Shown piece by piece: positions 44,450 through 53,570 of a stretch of 64,000 nucleotides of DNA. The stretch covers positions 1 to 64,000 of the forward strand of contig NZ_BCBA01000023.1 of the NCBI RefSeq assembly GCF_001320245.1, read 5' to 3'. Origin of the DNA: Pseudomonas sp. NBRC 111124. GTDB lineage: Bacteria > Pseudomonadota > Gammaproteobacteria > Pseudomonadales > Pseudomonadaceae. Both the position numbers and the translations under genes were made by a program. Position 1 is the first letter of the stretch. Every line of letters begins with the position of its first letter. The notes below the pieces were generated by a model that was given only the letters and a program-made list of their open reading frames with translations, made no database searches and was not told the origin of the DNA.

Positions 44450-45438
44450 GCCGTTTCCTTCTGGTAATCAGTCAGGGCCTGGGCCAGGCGCTGCTCGTGC
44501 GCGGCATTTGCCGGCAGGCCCAGGCGCACAGCGGCTGGCTGCTCGAACAGGCGTACGAGGATGCCGCGGTGGGCGAGAAAGTCATGCAGCTGGGCAGCAC
44601 GCTCGCTGCGCACATACTGGAACAGGTCGCAGCCGCCAGTGGGCGCCATACCGCAACCCTGCAGCAGCGCCGCCAGGCGTTGACTGGCCTGGGCGCAGCG
44701 TTCTATTTGGGCGTGATGTGCAGCGTGGTCGGCAAAGCAGGCTTGCGCCAGCACCCGCGTCGGGCCACTGACGGTCCAGGGCCCGAGCAGCTCGGCAAGG
44801 CGCTGCAACAACGGTGGTTCAGCCACTACGCAGCCTAAGCGCACGCCGGCCAGGCCAAAGAACTTGCCAAACGAGCGCAGCACGATCAGGCCCGGCCGCT
44901 CGGCGCAATGCGCCACGCTGTGTTCGGGCGTGTTGTCCATGAAGGCCTCATCGACCAGTAGCCAGCCGCCGCGCTCGGCGAGACGCGCATGCCAGGCCAG
45001 TAGCCGCTCAGGCGACACACGCCGCCCGGTCGGGTTGTTCGGATTGACCAGCACCAACACGTCGAGCTGATCAAGCTCCGCTTCAACCTGGTTTTCATCC
45101 AGCTCGATCAGCGGGTGCCCTGCCCGCTGCCAGGCATGCGTGTGCTCGGCGTAACACGGCGTCAGCACGCCAACGCGCCCAACGGGGCGCAGCAGGGGCA
45201 AGGCCTGGATTGCCGCCTGCGAGCCTGCCACCGGCAGCAGGTGCTGCACACCGTAATAGCGCCGCGCAGCGTCTTCGAGACCGTCGTCGGTTTCTGGCAG
45301 GCGCGCCCAGGCATCCAGCGGGATGGGAGGAATCGGGTAGGGCCAAGGGGCAATGCCGCTGGACAGGTCCAGCCAGTCTTCGCGGGCGATACCGTATTGC
45401 CGCACCGCTCGCAGCAGGCGGCCACCGTGTTCAAGCAT
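44446..45438 (-). CDS. cobD: Threonine-phosphate decarboxylase (CobD; CobC of Pseudomonas denitrificans)
   Basis: A 330-aa PLP enzyme of the class I/II aminotransferase fold that makes (R)-1-amino-2-propanol phosphate for the aminopropanol arm. Visible are [18 protein letters not shown] near residue 23, [23 protein letters not shown] and the PLP Lys in [19 protein letters not shown] near residue 216. It overlaps both cbiB (8 bp) and cobQ (4 bp). It is about 30 residues shorter than the Salmonella enzyme, within the range of this family. Confidence 0.94.
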   Translation of the reverse strand: MLEHGGRLLRAVRQYGIAREDWLDLSSGIAPWPYPIPPIPLDAWARLPETDDGLEDAARRYYGVQHLLPVAGSQAAIQALPLLRPVGRVGVLTPCYAEHTHAWQRAGHPLIELDENQVEAELDQLDVLVLVNPNNPTGRRVSPERLLAWHARLAERGGWLLVDEAFMDNTPEHSVAHCAERPGLIVLRSFGKFFGLAGVRLGCVVAEPPLLQRLAELLGPWTVSGPTRVLAQACFADHAAHHAQIERCAQASQRLAALLQGCGMAPTGGCDLFQYVRSERAAQLHDFLAHRGILVRLFEQPAAVRLGLPANAAHEQRLAQALTDYQKETA

Positions 45439-46339
45439 TCAGATAGGCTCCCACGCAGATCAACAGCACCCACAACCAGACGCCACGCTGCACCAGGCTC
45501 CAGCCGCGCTCGATGGCATCGGCATCGGCCACCGGCCCTTCACCCAGGCGCGGGCGCTCGTGCAATTCGCCGTGGTACACCGCCGGGCCGCCAAGCTCAA
45601 CGCCCAGCGCACCGGCACCGGAAGCCATCACCGGCCCGGCGTTGGGGCTGTCCCACAGCGGCGCCTGCCTGCGCCAGCAGGCCAGAGCCAGGCGCGTCTT
45701 GCCAAGCAGCGCGTAGGTCAACGCCACCAGCCTGGCGGGAATATAGTTCAGCACATCGTCGATGCGCGCCGCGCACCAGCCGAAGCGCTCGAAGCGTTCG
45801 TTACGGTAGCCCCACATGGCGTCCAGGGTATTGCTCAGGCGGTACAGCACCACACCCGGCGCACCGGCCACGACGAACCAGAACAGCGCAGCGAACACCG
45901 CATCGCTGCCGTTCTCCAGCACCGATTCGGTGGCTGCGCGAGCCACCGCAGGCTCGTCCAGCTCGCGGGTTTCGCGGCTGACCAGGTAGCCAACACGGCG
46001 CCGCGCTTCTTCCAGATCGCCCTGGCGCAAGGCGTTGGCCACCGGCAGCACATGCTCGCCGAGGCTGCGCAAGCCGAGGGCGCAATACAGCGCCAGCACA
46101 TCCACCAGCCAGCCGACAAAGGGCAGCCAGGACAGGATCAGCGCCACCAGGGTCAGCGGTACCACGGCCAGGAACCAAGCGCTCACGCCATGGCTGCGCC
46201 AGCCGCGTCCGCCGGCATTCAAGCGCCGCTCCAGGCTCGATGCCAGGTTGCCGAAGCCCACCAGCGGGTGCCGACGTTGCGGCTCACCCAGCAGCGCATC
46301 CAGGGCCACACCGGCCACGGTCAGCAAGGCGACACTCAT
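45431..46339 (-). CDS. cbiB: Adenosylcobinamide-phosphate synthase CbiB
   Basis: A 302-aa membrane protein that attaches aminopropanol (phosphate) to adenosylcobyric acid. Motifs: [20 protein letters not shown] near residue 14, [20 protein letters not shown] near 135, [15 protein letters not shown] and [13 protein letters not shown]. The ATG at 46339 overlaps the bluB stop by 4 bp, which selects it over an upstream ATG at 46354. Confidence 0.95.
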   Translation of the reverse strand: MSVALLTVAGVALDALLGEPQRRHPLVGFGNLASSLERRLNAGGRGWRSHGVSAWFLAVVPLTLVALILSWLPFVGWLVDVLALYCALGLRSLGEHVLPVANALRQGDLEEARRRVGYLVSRETRELDEPAVARAATESVLENGSDAVFAALFWFVVAGAPGVVLYRLSNTLDAMWGYRNERFERFGWCAARIDDVLNYIPARLVALTYALLGKTRLALACWRRQAPLWDSPNAGPVMASGAGALGVELGGPAVYHGELHERPRLGEGPVADADAIERGWSLVQRGVWLWVLLICVGAYLNA

Positions 46340-46986
46340 GGGCGCTCTCCCCATTGGTTCTCGAACAACATGTCACTCAAAGGGCGTTCCTCGGCCCAGT
46401 TTTCCTGGACCAGCATGGGCTGCGCGTAGAACTCGGTGACCGGTCCCAGGCACAGCACCGCCACCGGTTTGGCCCCGGCGGGCATGCCCAGCAGCGCACC
46501 CAGGGCCTGCGGGTCGAACAGCGAGACCCAGCCCAGCCCCAGGCCTTCGGCACGGGCCGCCAGCCACATGTTCTGGATCGCGCAGGCCAATGAAGCCAGG
46601 TCCATCTCCGGCAAGGTGCGGCGGCCGAAGATGTGCGGCTCGCGGTTGTCCATCAACGCCGCGACCAGCACTTCGGCGCAGTCGCTGATGCCCTCGACCT
46701 TGAGCTTCATGAACTCATCGGCACGTTCGCCCAGCGCTTCGGCAGTGCGCACCCGCTCCTCTTCGACCAGGGCCTGAATACGCCCGCGCAGCTCGCGCCG
46801 AGTGATGCGGATGAAGCGCCAGGGTTGCATCAGACCGACACTGGGCGCCTGGTGCGCAGCAGCCAGCAGGCGGCCGAGCAGCTCCGGCGCGACCGTACCC
46901 CCGGCAAAGTGGCGCATGTCGCGGCGCTCACCGATCGCGCGGTAGATCGCAGTGCGCTCGGCAGCGCTGTAGGCGTGATCGCTCAT
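46336..46986 (-). CDS. bluB: 5,6-dimethylbenzimidazole synthase BluB
   Basis: A 216-aa flavin destructase of the nitroreductase fold that fragments reduced FMN with oxygen to give DMB, the lower ligand of B12. Segments: [20 protein letters not shown] near residue 22, [15 protein letters not shown] near 47, [12 protein letters not shown] near 158. Its presence in the operon shows the strain can make its own aerobic lower ligand. Four-base overlaps on both sides. Confidence 0.95.
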   Translation of the reverse strand: MSDHAYSAAERTAIYRAIGERRDMRHFAGGTVAPELLGRLLAAAHQAPSVGLMQPWRFIRITRRELRGRIQALVEEERVRTAEALGERADEFMKLKVEGISDCAEVLVAALMDNREPHIFGRRTLPEMDLASLACAIQNMWLAARAEGLGLGWVSLFDPQALGALLGMPAGAKPVAVLCLGPVTEFYAQPMLVQENWAEERPLSDMLFENQWGERP

Positions 46987-48278
46987 GGTCGCAACAGCGC
47001 CGCCGCCGCATCAGGGTTGGACGGGAAATAGAAATGCACGTAGGAGGCGGTCAGCCGGCCCAGTCGATACACCGCCTCGTTGCCACGCCCGCCGTTGGGG
47101 CTCAGGCCCCGGGCGATCGGCTCCAGCTCGGTGCTGGTCAGCGAGTGGTGGTAGGTGTGCCCGCGCAAGGTGCCTTCCGGCAGTTCCACGGCCTGCAATG
47201 CCAGGGCGGCCAAGCGCTTCTGCATGGTCGCCTCGCCCGGCAGCAGGCCGAGCAGTTCGGCACGCTCGCCAGCGACATCGGTCAGTGCATCGAGCAGGTA
47301 CAGCATGCCGCCGCACTCGGCCAGCACCGGTTTGCCCTGGGTGTGATGGGCACGAATCGCTTCGCACATCGGCGTATTGGCAGCCAGTGCGTGGTGATGC
47401 AGTTCCGGGTAACCGCCTGGCAGATACAGGCTGTCCACTGCCGGCAGCTCGCGATCGTGCAGCGGCGAGAAGAACACTAGCTGCGCACCTTGGTCGCGCA
47501 GCAGGTCGATGTTGGCGCCATAGGTGAAGGCGAACGCCTCGTCAAGGGCCACACCAATGCGCACTCCGCTCAGCGATGCTGCACACGGCTGTGGTTCAGG
47601 TGCGGCAAAGGCCACCGGTGGTGGCAAGGCGGCGTCGCAGCTGGCGCCGAGGGCTTCGGCGGCAGCATCCAGACGTGCGTCCAGGTCGTTCAGTTCACTG
47701 GCCTGGACCAGCCCCAAGTGGCGACTGGGCAACTCGATGCCGCGCTCGCGCGACAGGCCGCCGTACCAGCGCAGGCCCTCGGTCAGGCTGCCTTCGAGCA
47801 GTTGCGCGTGGCGCAGGCTGCCAACCCGGTTGGCCAGTACCCCGGCGAACGGCAGGTCGGGCTGATAACGCGCCAGGCCCAGGGCCAGAGCGCCGAAGGT
47901 CTGGGCCATGGCCGTGCCGTCGATCACCGCCAGCACCGGCACGCCGAAGTGACGGGCCAGATCGGCGCTCGACGGGGTGCCGTCGAACAGGCCCATCACC
48001 CCTTCGATCAGAATCAGGTCAGCCTCTTCGGCGGCTTGCCACAACAGCCGACGGCTTTCTTCGGCACCGATCATCCACAGATCGAGCTGGTACACCGGCG
48101 CGCCACTGGCCCGCTCCAGGATCATCGGGTCGAGGAAATCGGGACCGCACTTGAACACCCGGACCTTACGCCCAAGGTTGCGGTGCAGGCGGGCCAAGGC
48201 TGCCGTCACGGTGGTCTTGCCTTGGCCCGAAGCTGGTGCTGCGATCAGCACCGCCGGGCAGCTGCGCGTTGCACTCAC
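46983..48278 (-). CDS. cobB: Hydrogenobyrinate/cobyrinate a,c-diamide synthase CobB
   Basis: A 431-aa glutamine amidotransferase that amidates the a and c side chains of (hydrogeno)cobyrinate. The N-terminal ATP site is APASGQGKTTVTAALARLHR near residue 14, and the C-terminal glutaminase Cys is in VLAECGGMLYLLDAL near residue 327, with RGHTYHHS further on. The start overlaps cobO by 4 bp. The upstream corrin-ring genes (cobG to cobN) are not in this window. Confidence 0.95.
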   Translation of the reverse strand: MSATRSCPAVLIAAPASGQGKTTVTAALARLHRNLGRKVRVFKCGPDFLDPMILERASGAPVYQLDLWMIGAEESRRLLWQAAEEADLILIEGVMGLFDGTPSSADLARHFGVPVLAVIDGTAMAQTFGALALGLARYQPDLPFAGVLANRVGSLRHAQLLEGSLTEGLRWYGGLSRERGIELPSRHLGLVQASELNDLDARLDAAAEALGASCDAALPPPVAFAAPEPQPCAASLSGVRIGVALDEAFAFTYGANIDLLRDQGAQLVFFSPLHDRELPAVDSLYLPGGYPELHHHALAANTPMCEAIRAHHTQGKPVLAECGGMLYLLDALTDVAGERAELLGLLPGEATMQKRLAALALQAVELPEGTLRGHTYHHSLTSTELEPIARGLSPNGGRGNEAVYRLGRLTASYVHFYFPSNPDAAAALLRP

Positions 48279-48886
48279 AGCTCAACGCCCTTCTGCGCGC
48301 GGATACCGGCCTGGAAGGCGTGCTTGAGCATGCCCATCTCGGTGACGGTATCGGCCAGCTCGATCATTTCAGGCTTGGCTGCGCGACCGGTGACGATCAC
48401 ATGCTGCATCGGTGGTCGGCCCTGAATGTCACTCAGTACCTGATCGAGGTCGAGGTAGCCGTGCTTGAGGGCGATATTCAACTCGTCGAGCACCACGAAC
48501 TGCACGCTCGGGTCTTGCAGCAACTGGCGCGAGACCGCCCAGGCCGCTTCGGCTGCAGCGATATCGCGCTGGCGGTCCTGGGTCTCCCAGGTGAAGCCCT
48601 CGCCCATCACGTGGTAGCGCACCTGCTCGGGGAAACGGCGAAAGAACAGCTCCTCGCCGGTGCTGTTGCGGCCCTTGATGAACTGCACCACACCGCACTG
48701 CATGCCGTGGCCCAGGGCCCGGGCAAGCATGCCAAAGGCCGAGCTGCTCTTGCCCTTGCCGTTACCGGTGAGCACCAGCAGCAGGCCGCATTCATTGGGG
48801 GAGTTGGCAATGCGCTCGTCGATGACCGCCTTCTTGCGCTGCATGCGCGCCAAGTGGCGTTCGTCGCGGTCGGTGGGTTCGCTCAT
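48275..48886 (-). CDS. cobO: Cob(I)yrinic acid a,c-diamide adenosyltransferase CobO (BtuR/CobA)
   Basis: A 203-aa P-loop ATP:corrinoid adenosyltransferase. The ATP site is LVLTGNGKGKSSSAFGMLAR near residue 31, then GVVQFIKGRNSTGEE, FVVLDELNIALKHGYLD and VIVTGRAAKPEMIELADTVTEM. The start at 48886 gives the family-typical N-terminus and has GGAGAACCTTC upstream. It is the first gene of the cob operon, 131 bp downstream of the cobalamin riboswitch. Confidence 0.95.
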   Translation of the reverse strand: MSEPTDRDERHLARMQRKKAVIDERIANSPNECGLLLVLTGNGKGKSSSAFGMLARALGHGMQCGVVQFIKGRNSTGEELFFRRFPEQVRYHVMGEGFTWETQDRQRDIAAAEAAWAVSRQLLQDPSVQFVVLDELNIALKHGYLDLDQVLSDIQGRPPMQHVIVTGRAAKPEMIELADTVTEMGMLKHAFQAGIRAQKGVEL

Positions 48887-49017
48887 GAAGGTTCTCCGCA
48901 GGCTGACGCCACGTGAACAGGGGCGACAGGTAATAGGCGGGCAGACGGAGAACGCGCAGGAGCCATGGCCGCAGCCACGGTGCACCGCGCATCACCCTCC
49001 GTGATGCCGTTGGCAGT

Positions 49018-49215
49018 ATCAGGCCGGTCTCCGGGCTCGTGAGCGGGCAATCGGCCCTGGCCTGCGCGCCTTCCCGGGTAACTGTACCCAGTGGCCCTGC
49101 GCGGCCGCTACTCACCTACCGTTGCGGGGGCAGCGCCGGAATCGCGCCATGCTGGCGACCACCGGCTTCCCAGTTTCACCCTGCCCAGTGGGGGCTGGCA
49201 GGGCACCTGAAACAC
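49018..49215 (-). promoter_or_regulatory. Cobalamin (AdoCbl) riboswitch
   Basis: In 5'-3' order on the minus strand: AGGTGCC (49203-49209), AAACUGGGAAGCCGGUG, CUGCCCCCGCAACGGUA (near 49117-49131), the B12-box GCCACTG (49089-49095), GGGAAGGCGCGCAGGCC, and AGCCCGGAGACCGGCC (near 49026). All conserved blocks of the class are present. It controls the cob operon that starts at 48886. I see no strong terminator before the ATG, so control may be at translation initiation. Confidence 0.95.
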
Positions 49216-49391
49216 GCCGCGAAGGTTAGAGGGTTGCACCGGGAGCGTCAATCGAACGGGGCCTTTTACTTCGGCAGAACTGGCCTGGGACAATGGCCGA
49301 TCCGTCAGGTTGTGCCACACTGACATCAGTGATATCACATAGCCATCACTTTGCACTGAACGCGATCACAACGATAACAGGAGTGCGCAGT

Positions 49392-49970
49392 ATGCAAGGC
49401 CAGATCATCAACAACCCGAACCTGGAATTTCTGCAGCCAGTACTGGAGCGCTGGGTCGATTGCATCGACCGCTTCAACCAGTTCAATGGCGATGCCGAGG
49501 CCCCGTACTGGCATGGCAGCGCCGCCAACATCGGCATGCTCGCCGCAGCCGCCTGGCAGGCCGAGCTGACGGCACTGCCTCAGTTTGCCAGCAAGAAGCA
49601 GCGTGACGAGGGCGACCAGGAGGGGCGCTGCGATCTGTCGATCTGCAGCGCCGATGAGGCACTCTACCTGAGCGTGAGCCAGCGCTGGCCAACAATCGCC
49701 CGGCTGGACATGGCAACGGCCCTGCAGGAAACCGCCACCCTCGCCCGCCAGGTGGCCTACCCCAGCCAGCTGAAAGCCGGGGCGCTGTTCGTCACCCCCT
49801 GGAAGGCGGGCCAGCATGCCAGCCCGGAAGAACTGCAGGACCTGGTCGATGACCTGCAAAAGCATACGGCCTGCGCCATCGCCTGGTACTTTCCCTACGC
49901 TTATCGCAAGTTGCACAACGAGCTGGGCCAGTATTTCCCGGGGGTGGCGCTGCTATTGAAGCAGGCCTGA
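49392..49970 (+). CDS. Orphan protein with PD-(D/E)XK-nuclease-like layout, probably inactive
   Basis: A 192-aa soluble protein I cannot name. The arrangement PYWHGSAANIGMLAAAAWQA, EL..LPQFASKKQR, EGRCDLSI, EALYLSVSQRW resembles a pattern I remember from uncharacterised PD-(D/E)XK-fold proteins (helix with AAAW, acidic helix, GRxDLW, strand with ExK). Here the ExK position reads SVS, so catalysis is unlikely. The ATG at 49392 has AGGAG about 8 bases upstream. It is divergent from the cob operon, with the riboswitch and a GTGATATCAC palindrome (49329-49338) between. The fold suggestion is inference. Confidence 0.72.
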   Translation: MQGQIINNPNLEFLQPVLERWVDCIDRFNQFNGDAEAPYWHGSAANIGMLAAAAWQAELTALPQFASKKQRDEGDQEGRCDLSICSADEALYLSVSQRWPTIARLDMATALQETATLARQVAYPSQLKAGALFVTPWKAGQHASPEELQDLVDDLQKHTACAIAWYFPYAYRKLHNELGQYFPGVALLLKQA

Positions 49971-49972
49971 GC

Positions 49973-51031
49973 TCAGCGACGAATCAGCGCCAGTACCGCA
50001 TCGGTGACTTCGCGAGTAGTCGCTTTGCCACCCAAGTCTGGCGTGTGCAGGCCACTTTCTGTCACCGCTTCGATGGCTGCCATCAGCTCGCGCGCGGCGG
50101 CGGCTTCACCCAAGTGTTCAAGCATCATCACCGCAGTCCAGAAGGTCGCGATCGGGTTGGCCACGCCCTTGCCGGTGATATCGAAGGCCGATCCGTGGAT
50201 CGGTTCGAACATCGACGGGAATTCGCGGCTCGGGTTGAGGTTGGCGGTGGGTGCAATGCCCAGGCTGCCGGACAGCGCGGCGGCCAGGTCCGAGAGAATG
50301 TCGGCATGCAGGTTGGTTGCCACCACCACATCCAGCTGCTCGGGCTTGAGCACCATGGTGGTGGTCACGGCATCCACCAGTTCACGGGTGGTGCGCACAT
50401 CCGGATAATCCTTGGCCACTTCGGCGAACACCTCGTCCCACAGCACCATGCCGTGGCGCTGGGCATTGGACTTGGTCACCAGCGTCAGGTGCTTGGCCGG
50501 ACGCGTGCGGGCCAGTTCGAAGGCGAAGCGGTGGATGCGCTCCACGCCCACGCGGGTGAAGGTCGAGACCTCGGTTGCCACCTCGATGGGCAGGCCCTGA
50601 TGCACCCGGCCACCGCTGCCGGCGTACTCGCCTTCCGAGTTTTCGCGCACGATCACCCAGTCGATTGCCTTGCCCTTGGCCAGCGGGCTGGTAACGCCAG
50701 GCAGCACGCGTGCCGGGCGCACGTTGGCGTACTGGTCGAAGCCTTGGCAGATCGGCAGGCGCAGGCCCCACAAAGACACATGATCGGGCACCTCCTGGCT
50801 GCCCACCGCGCCGAAGAAGATGGCATCAAACGCCTTGAGCGATGCCAGGCCACCCTCGGGAATGTACTGGCCCTCACGCAGGTAACGTTCTGAACCCCAG
50901 TCGAAGTGAGCGAACTCGAGACCGAAGGTGCCGCACTTGGCAGCCAGCGCCTGCAGCACTTCCACGCCTGCAGCAATCACTTCGACGCCGATGCCGTCAC
51001 CCGGGATGGCGGCGATCTTGTAGTTGTTCAT
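49973..51031 (-). CDS. ttuC: Tartrate dehydrogenase / D-malate dehydrogenase
   Basis: A 352-aa member of the isocitrate/isopropylmalate dehydrogenase superfamily, NAD-dependent and metal-requiring. Motifs: AAIPGDGIGVEVIAAGVEVL near residue 7, GAVGSQEVPDHVSLWGLRLP near 75, RENSEGEYAGSGG near 131, KSNAQRHGMVLWDEVF near 192 and SMFEPIHGSAFDITGKGVANP near 280. The enzyme oxidises (+)-tartrate, meso-tartrate or D-malate. The start at 51031 is preceded by GGGAG. It is divergent from a DmlR-like LysR gene that presumably activates it. Confidence 0.92.
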   Translation of the reverse strand: MNNYKIAAIPGDGIGVEVIAAGVEVLQALAAKCGTFGLEFAHFDWGSERYLREGQYIPEGGLASLKAFDAIFFGAVGSQEVPDHVSLWGLRLPICQGFDQYANVRPARVLPGVTSPLAKGKAIDWVIVRENSEGEYAGSGGRVHQGLPIEVATEVSTFTRVGVERIHRFAFELARTRPAKHLTLVTKSNAQRHGMVLWDEVFAEVAKDYPDVRTTRELVDAVTTTMVLKPEQLDVVVATNLHADILSDLAAALSGSLGIAPTANLNPSREFPSMFEPIHGSAFDITGKGVANPIATFWTAVMMLEHLGEAAAARELMAAIEAVTESGLHTPDLGGKATTREVTDAVLALIRR

Positions 51032-51116
51032 GTCTCGACTCCCATGCTTGTGGTGGCCCGCCGGGCTTGTATCGGCGGGGATGGGGCGAGTATATGTAGT
51101 GAACACAGGGCAGCAG

Positions 51117-51153
51117 TTAACCCTGGATCATGTCTTAAGTAACCATGGGTTAA
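51117..51153. promoter_or_regulatory. Candidate LysR (DmlR-type) operator
   Basis: TTAACCC (51117-51123) and GGGTTAA (51147-51153) form an inverted repeat in the region between the tartrate dehydrogenase gene and its divergent LysR regulator. The right arm touches the regulator's start codon, suggesting autoregulation. Confidence 0.5.
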
Positions 51154-52073
51154 TGATGAATCCGACACAGGACTTGGGCTTCTTTCACCTGCTGGCCAAG
51201 CAAGGCAGCCTGGCCGCCACCGCACGCGAGCTGGGCGTGACCCCGCCTGCGGTGAGCAAGCGCCTGGCCGCACTGGAGGCACGCCTGGGTATACGCCTGG
51301 TCAACCGCACCACCCGCTCCATGAGCCTGACCGCCGAGGGCGAGCTGTATTTCGCCCATGCCGCGCGGATCCTCGCTCAGGTCGACGAAGTGGAGCAGTT
51401 GATCGGCCAGCACCGTGCCGAGCCCAAGGGGCTGATCCGGGTCAACGCTTCGCTGGGCTTCGGCCGCCGCTACATCGGCCCGGCACTGGCCGACTTCTAT
51501 GCCCGTCACCCCGACATCGAAGTCCAGCTGGAAATCAGCGACCATCCGCTGGACCTGGCCAGCCACGGCTTCGACTTGGGCATTCGTTTCGGCAGCCTGC
51601 CGGATGCATCCTTCCACGCGCGCAAGATCGCCTCCAACCGCCGCCTGCTGTGTGCCTCGCCGCTGTATCTGGAGAAGCACGGCACACCCCAGAGGCTGGC
51701 GGACCTGTCCCAGCACAACTGCATTTTCCTGCGGCAGAACGAATCGCCCTGTGGCGTGTGGACCTTCACCAATGGCGGTCGCACCCAGAACATCAAGGTG
51801 CGCGGCGCACTGAGCTGCAATGACGGTGAGGTGGCGTTGAATTGGGCATTGCAGGGCCACGGCATCCTGCTTCGGGCTGAATGGGACATTGCCCGCTACG
51901 TGCGCAGCGGGCGCCTGCGCCTGCTGCTGGAAGACCAGACGCCAACCCGTGCCGATGTCTACGCGGTGTATCCGCAACAGCTGCACCTGTCGGCACGGGT
52001 ACGGCGCCTGATCGACTTTCTCATCGAGCGTTTCGAGCGTATCGACCATCTGGACCTGGAGGACATCTACTGA
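51153..52073 (+). CDS. LysR-family regulator, DmlR-like
   Basis: A 306-aa LysR regulator. The helix-turn-helix is near residues 5-62 (LAATARELGVTPPAVSKRLAALEARLG), followed by an effector domain of the DmlR/CrgA branch (RVNASLGFGRRYIGPALADF). DmlR activates D-malate or tartrate oxidation genes, which fits the divergent dehydrogenase. The start could be 51153 or 51156 (two adjacent ATG codons); the frame runs further upstream without an RBS. It ends close to, but convergent with, the NlpC gene at 52133. Confidence 0.9.
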   Translation: MMNPTQDLGFFHLLAKQGSLAATARELGVTPPAVSKRLAALEARLGIRLVNRTTRSMSLTAEGELYFAHAARILAQVDEVEQLIGQHRAEPKGLIRVNASLGFGRRYIGPALADFYARHPDIEVQLEISDHPLDLASHGFDLGIRFGSLPDASFHARKIASNRRLLCASPLYLEKHGTPQRLADLSQHNCIFLRQNESPCGVWTFTNGGRTQNIKVRGALSCNDGEVALNWALQGHGILLRAEWDIARYVRSGRLRLLLEDQTPTRADVYAVYPQQLHLSARVRRLIDFLIERFERIDHLDLEDIY

Positions 52074-52132
52074 ACGGCATCCGCGAACTCCCGCCGGGAA
52101 AAAGCACCGGCGACAGCGCCGGCCGGCTCAGT

Positions 52133-52666
52133 TCACGGGTATTGCGCGAGGTTGCCCTGCGGGATGACCCGCTTGGCCTGCAGATAGGCTTTGGACCAAT
52201 AGCTGTTGGACAGATAATCCAGGCGTACCGTACCGCCTGTGCGGGGCGCGTGCACGAAGCGCCCCTCGCCGACGTAGATACCGGCATGGCTGACCTGCGA
52301 GCCACCCCCGGTGGCAAAGAACACCAGGTCACCCGACTGCAGAGAATTGATGTCCACGGTAGGTGCGCGCATGACGATCATCTCGCGCGTCGAACGCGGC
52401 AAGCTGATGCCCGCCGCATCGCGGTACACGTAACCGATCAAGCCGCTGCAATCGAACCCGGAATCCGGTGTGTTACCGCCCCAGCGATACGGCGTACCGA
52501 CCAGGCCGATGGCGCGCATCAGCACGTCGTCAGCGAGTGGCGAGCCTTCAGGCTGGCTGTAGGTAATCCGTGGTTGCACCACCGGGGCCGGTGCCGGAGC
52601 ACGGCTGGAGCAGGCGGCAAGCAATGCCACCAGAGAAAGGAGTGCGAAGCGCGCCATCATCGCCAT
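52133..52666 (-). CDS. NlpC/P60 family lipoprotein (peptidoglycan endopeptidase)
   Basis: A 177-aa lipoprotein with the lipobox LLAACSS near residue 18 and an NlpC/P60 domain. The nucleophile Cys is in SGFDCSGLIGYVY near residue 73, and catalytic His residues are in VSHAGIYVGEG and FVHAPR. It is expected to cleave murein stem or cross-link peptides from the outer-membrane side. The start at 52666 has AGGA about 10 bases upstream. It is a tandem paralogue of the next NlpC gene (52806-53444), sharing RSTREMI, GDL.FF and SHAGIY.G segments. Confidence 0.93.
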   Translation of the reverse strand: MAMMARFALLSLVALLAACSSRAPAPAPVVQPRITYSQPEGSPLADDVLMRAIGLVGTPYRWGGNTPDSGFDCSGLIGYVYRDAAGISLPRSTREMIVMRAPTVDINSLQSGDLVFFATGGGSQVSHAGIYVGEGRFVHAPRTGGTVRLDYLSNSYWSKAYLQAKRVIPQGNLAQYP

Positions 52667-52748
52667 GGCCAGAACTTCCTGTCTGAGACCGACCGGCCGC
52701 AGCCGAAAAGAGTTGAGAAATTAGATTAGACGCTTTCTGTAAATGCGC

Positions 52749-52783
52749 ACGGCGGCGAGCTTTTTTTCAAGCTACGCCGCCGT
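52749..52783. other. Strong hairpin between the two NlpC genes
   Basis: ACGGCGGCGAGCTT pairs with AAGCTACGCCGCCGT (one bulge), with a T-rich loop and no U run on either side. It may separate the two transcripts or protect the upstream one from decay. Confidence 0.5.
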
Positions 52784-52805
52784 GGCAGGATATATCATTT
52801 TGATA

Positions 52806-53444
52806 TCAGTTGCGCGCGATATTGGTGGTCGGCGCCATGGCCAAGGCACGCTTGGCTTCAATGAAGGTCTTGCTCCAGTAGCGATCACCGAGGCTGTCGA
52901 TGCGCACACCACCGCTGCGGCGGCTGCTGGAGTGGATGAACTGGTTGTCACCCAGGTAGATGCCCGCATGGCTGACACGGCCACGGCCATTGGTGCTGAA
53001 GAACAGCAGGTCGCCTGGCTTGAGCTTGTTGCGCGCTACCTTGGGTGCATCGACGTTGATCATTTCGCGGGTCGAGCGCGGCAGGGTCATGCCGGCTTCT
53101 TCGCGGAACAGGTAGCCGATGAAACCGCTGCAGTCGAAACCCGAGGCTTCCGAGGTACCGCCGAAGCGGTAGCGGGTGCCAATCAGCGACATGCCGCGCT
53201 CGAGGATGCTGTCTGCCAGCACCGGGAGCTGATAAGGCTTGCTGCTGGAGAAGGCCTCCAGGTCATCTTCAGTGGCCTGTTCTTCTTCGCCGAAAACGGA
53301 CGAAGGCGAAGCTTTGGCCTTGTTGACCGATTGCGAGGCAACCGGGGTGTGATCCTGAGGCTGGGAAATCGGGCCTTGGGCCGCGCAGCCAAAAAGCAGG
53401 GTCACGAGTGCGAGTGGCACGAGGGGTGCGAAGCGCTTCAGCAT
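52806..53444 (-). CDS. NlpC/P60 family lipoprotein (peptidoglycan endopeptidase), second paralogue
   Basis: A 212-aa lipoprotein with lipobox LLFGCAAQ near residue 20, a linker of about 65 residues rich in Ser, Gln and acidic residues, and an NlpC/P60 domain with Cys in SGFDCSGFIGYLF near residue 104 and His in VSHAGIYLGDNQF and FIHSSS. It differs from the downstream paralogue mainly by the longer linker. The start at 53444 gives a clean lipoprotein signal; the frame is open upstream. Confidence 0.93.
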   Translation of the reverse strand: MLKRFAPLVPLALVTLLFGCAAQGPISQPQDHTPVASQSVNKAKASPSSVFGEEEQATEDDLEAFSSSKPYQLPVLADSILERGMSLIGTRYRFGGTSEASGFDCSGFIGYLFREEAGMTLPRSTREMINVDAPKVARNKLKPGDLLFFSTNGRGRVSHAGIYLGDNQFIHSSSRRSGGVRIDSLGDRYWSKTFIEAKRALAMAPTTNIARN

Positions 53445-53570
53445 GGGCACGACCGTGTCTGTAATCCTTTGGAAGGGGGAAACTATGCCCTCTATCATGG
53501 CCATTTGCAAATTTTATCGAAAAAGATGTGACTTTTTCGTTTTGCACCTCAAAGCCCAGTGTTTACAGGG

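Noticed and set aside
42908-44467. A 519-codon plus-strand frame opposite cobQ and cobP.
   Set aside because: It is an antisense shadow; the minus-strand genes overlap neatly and carry catalytic motifs.
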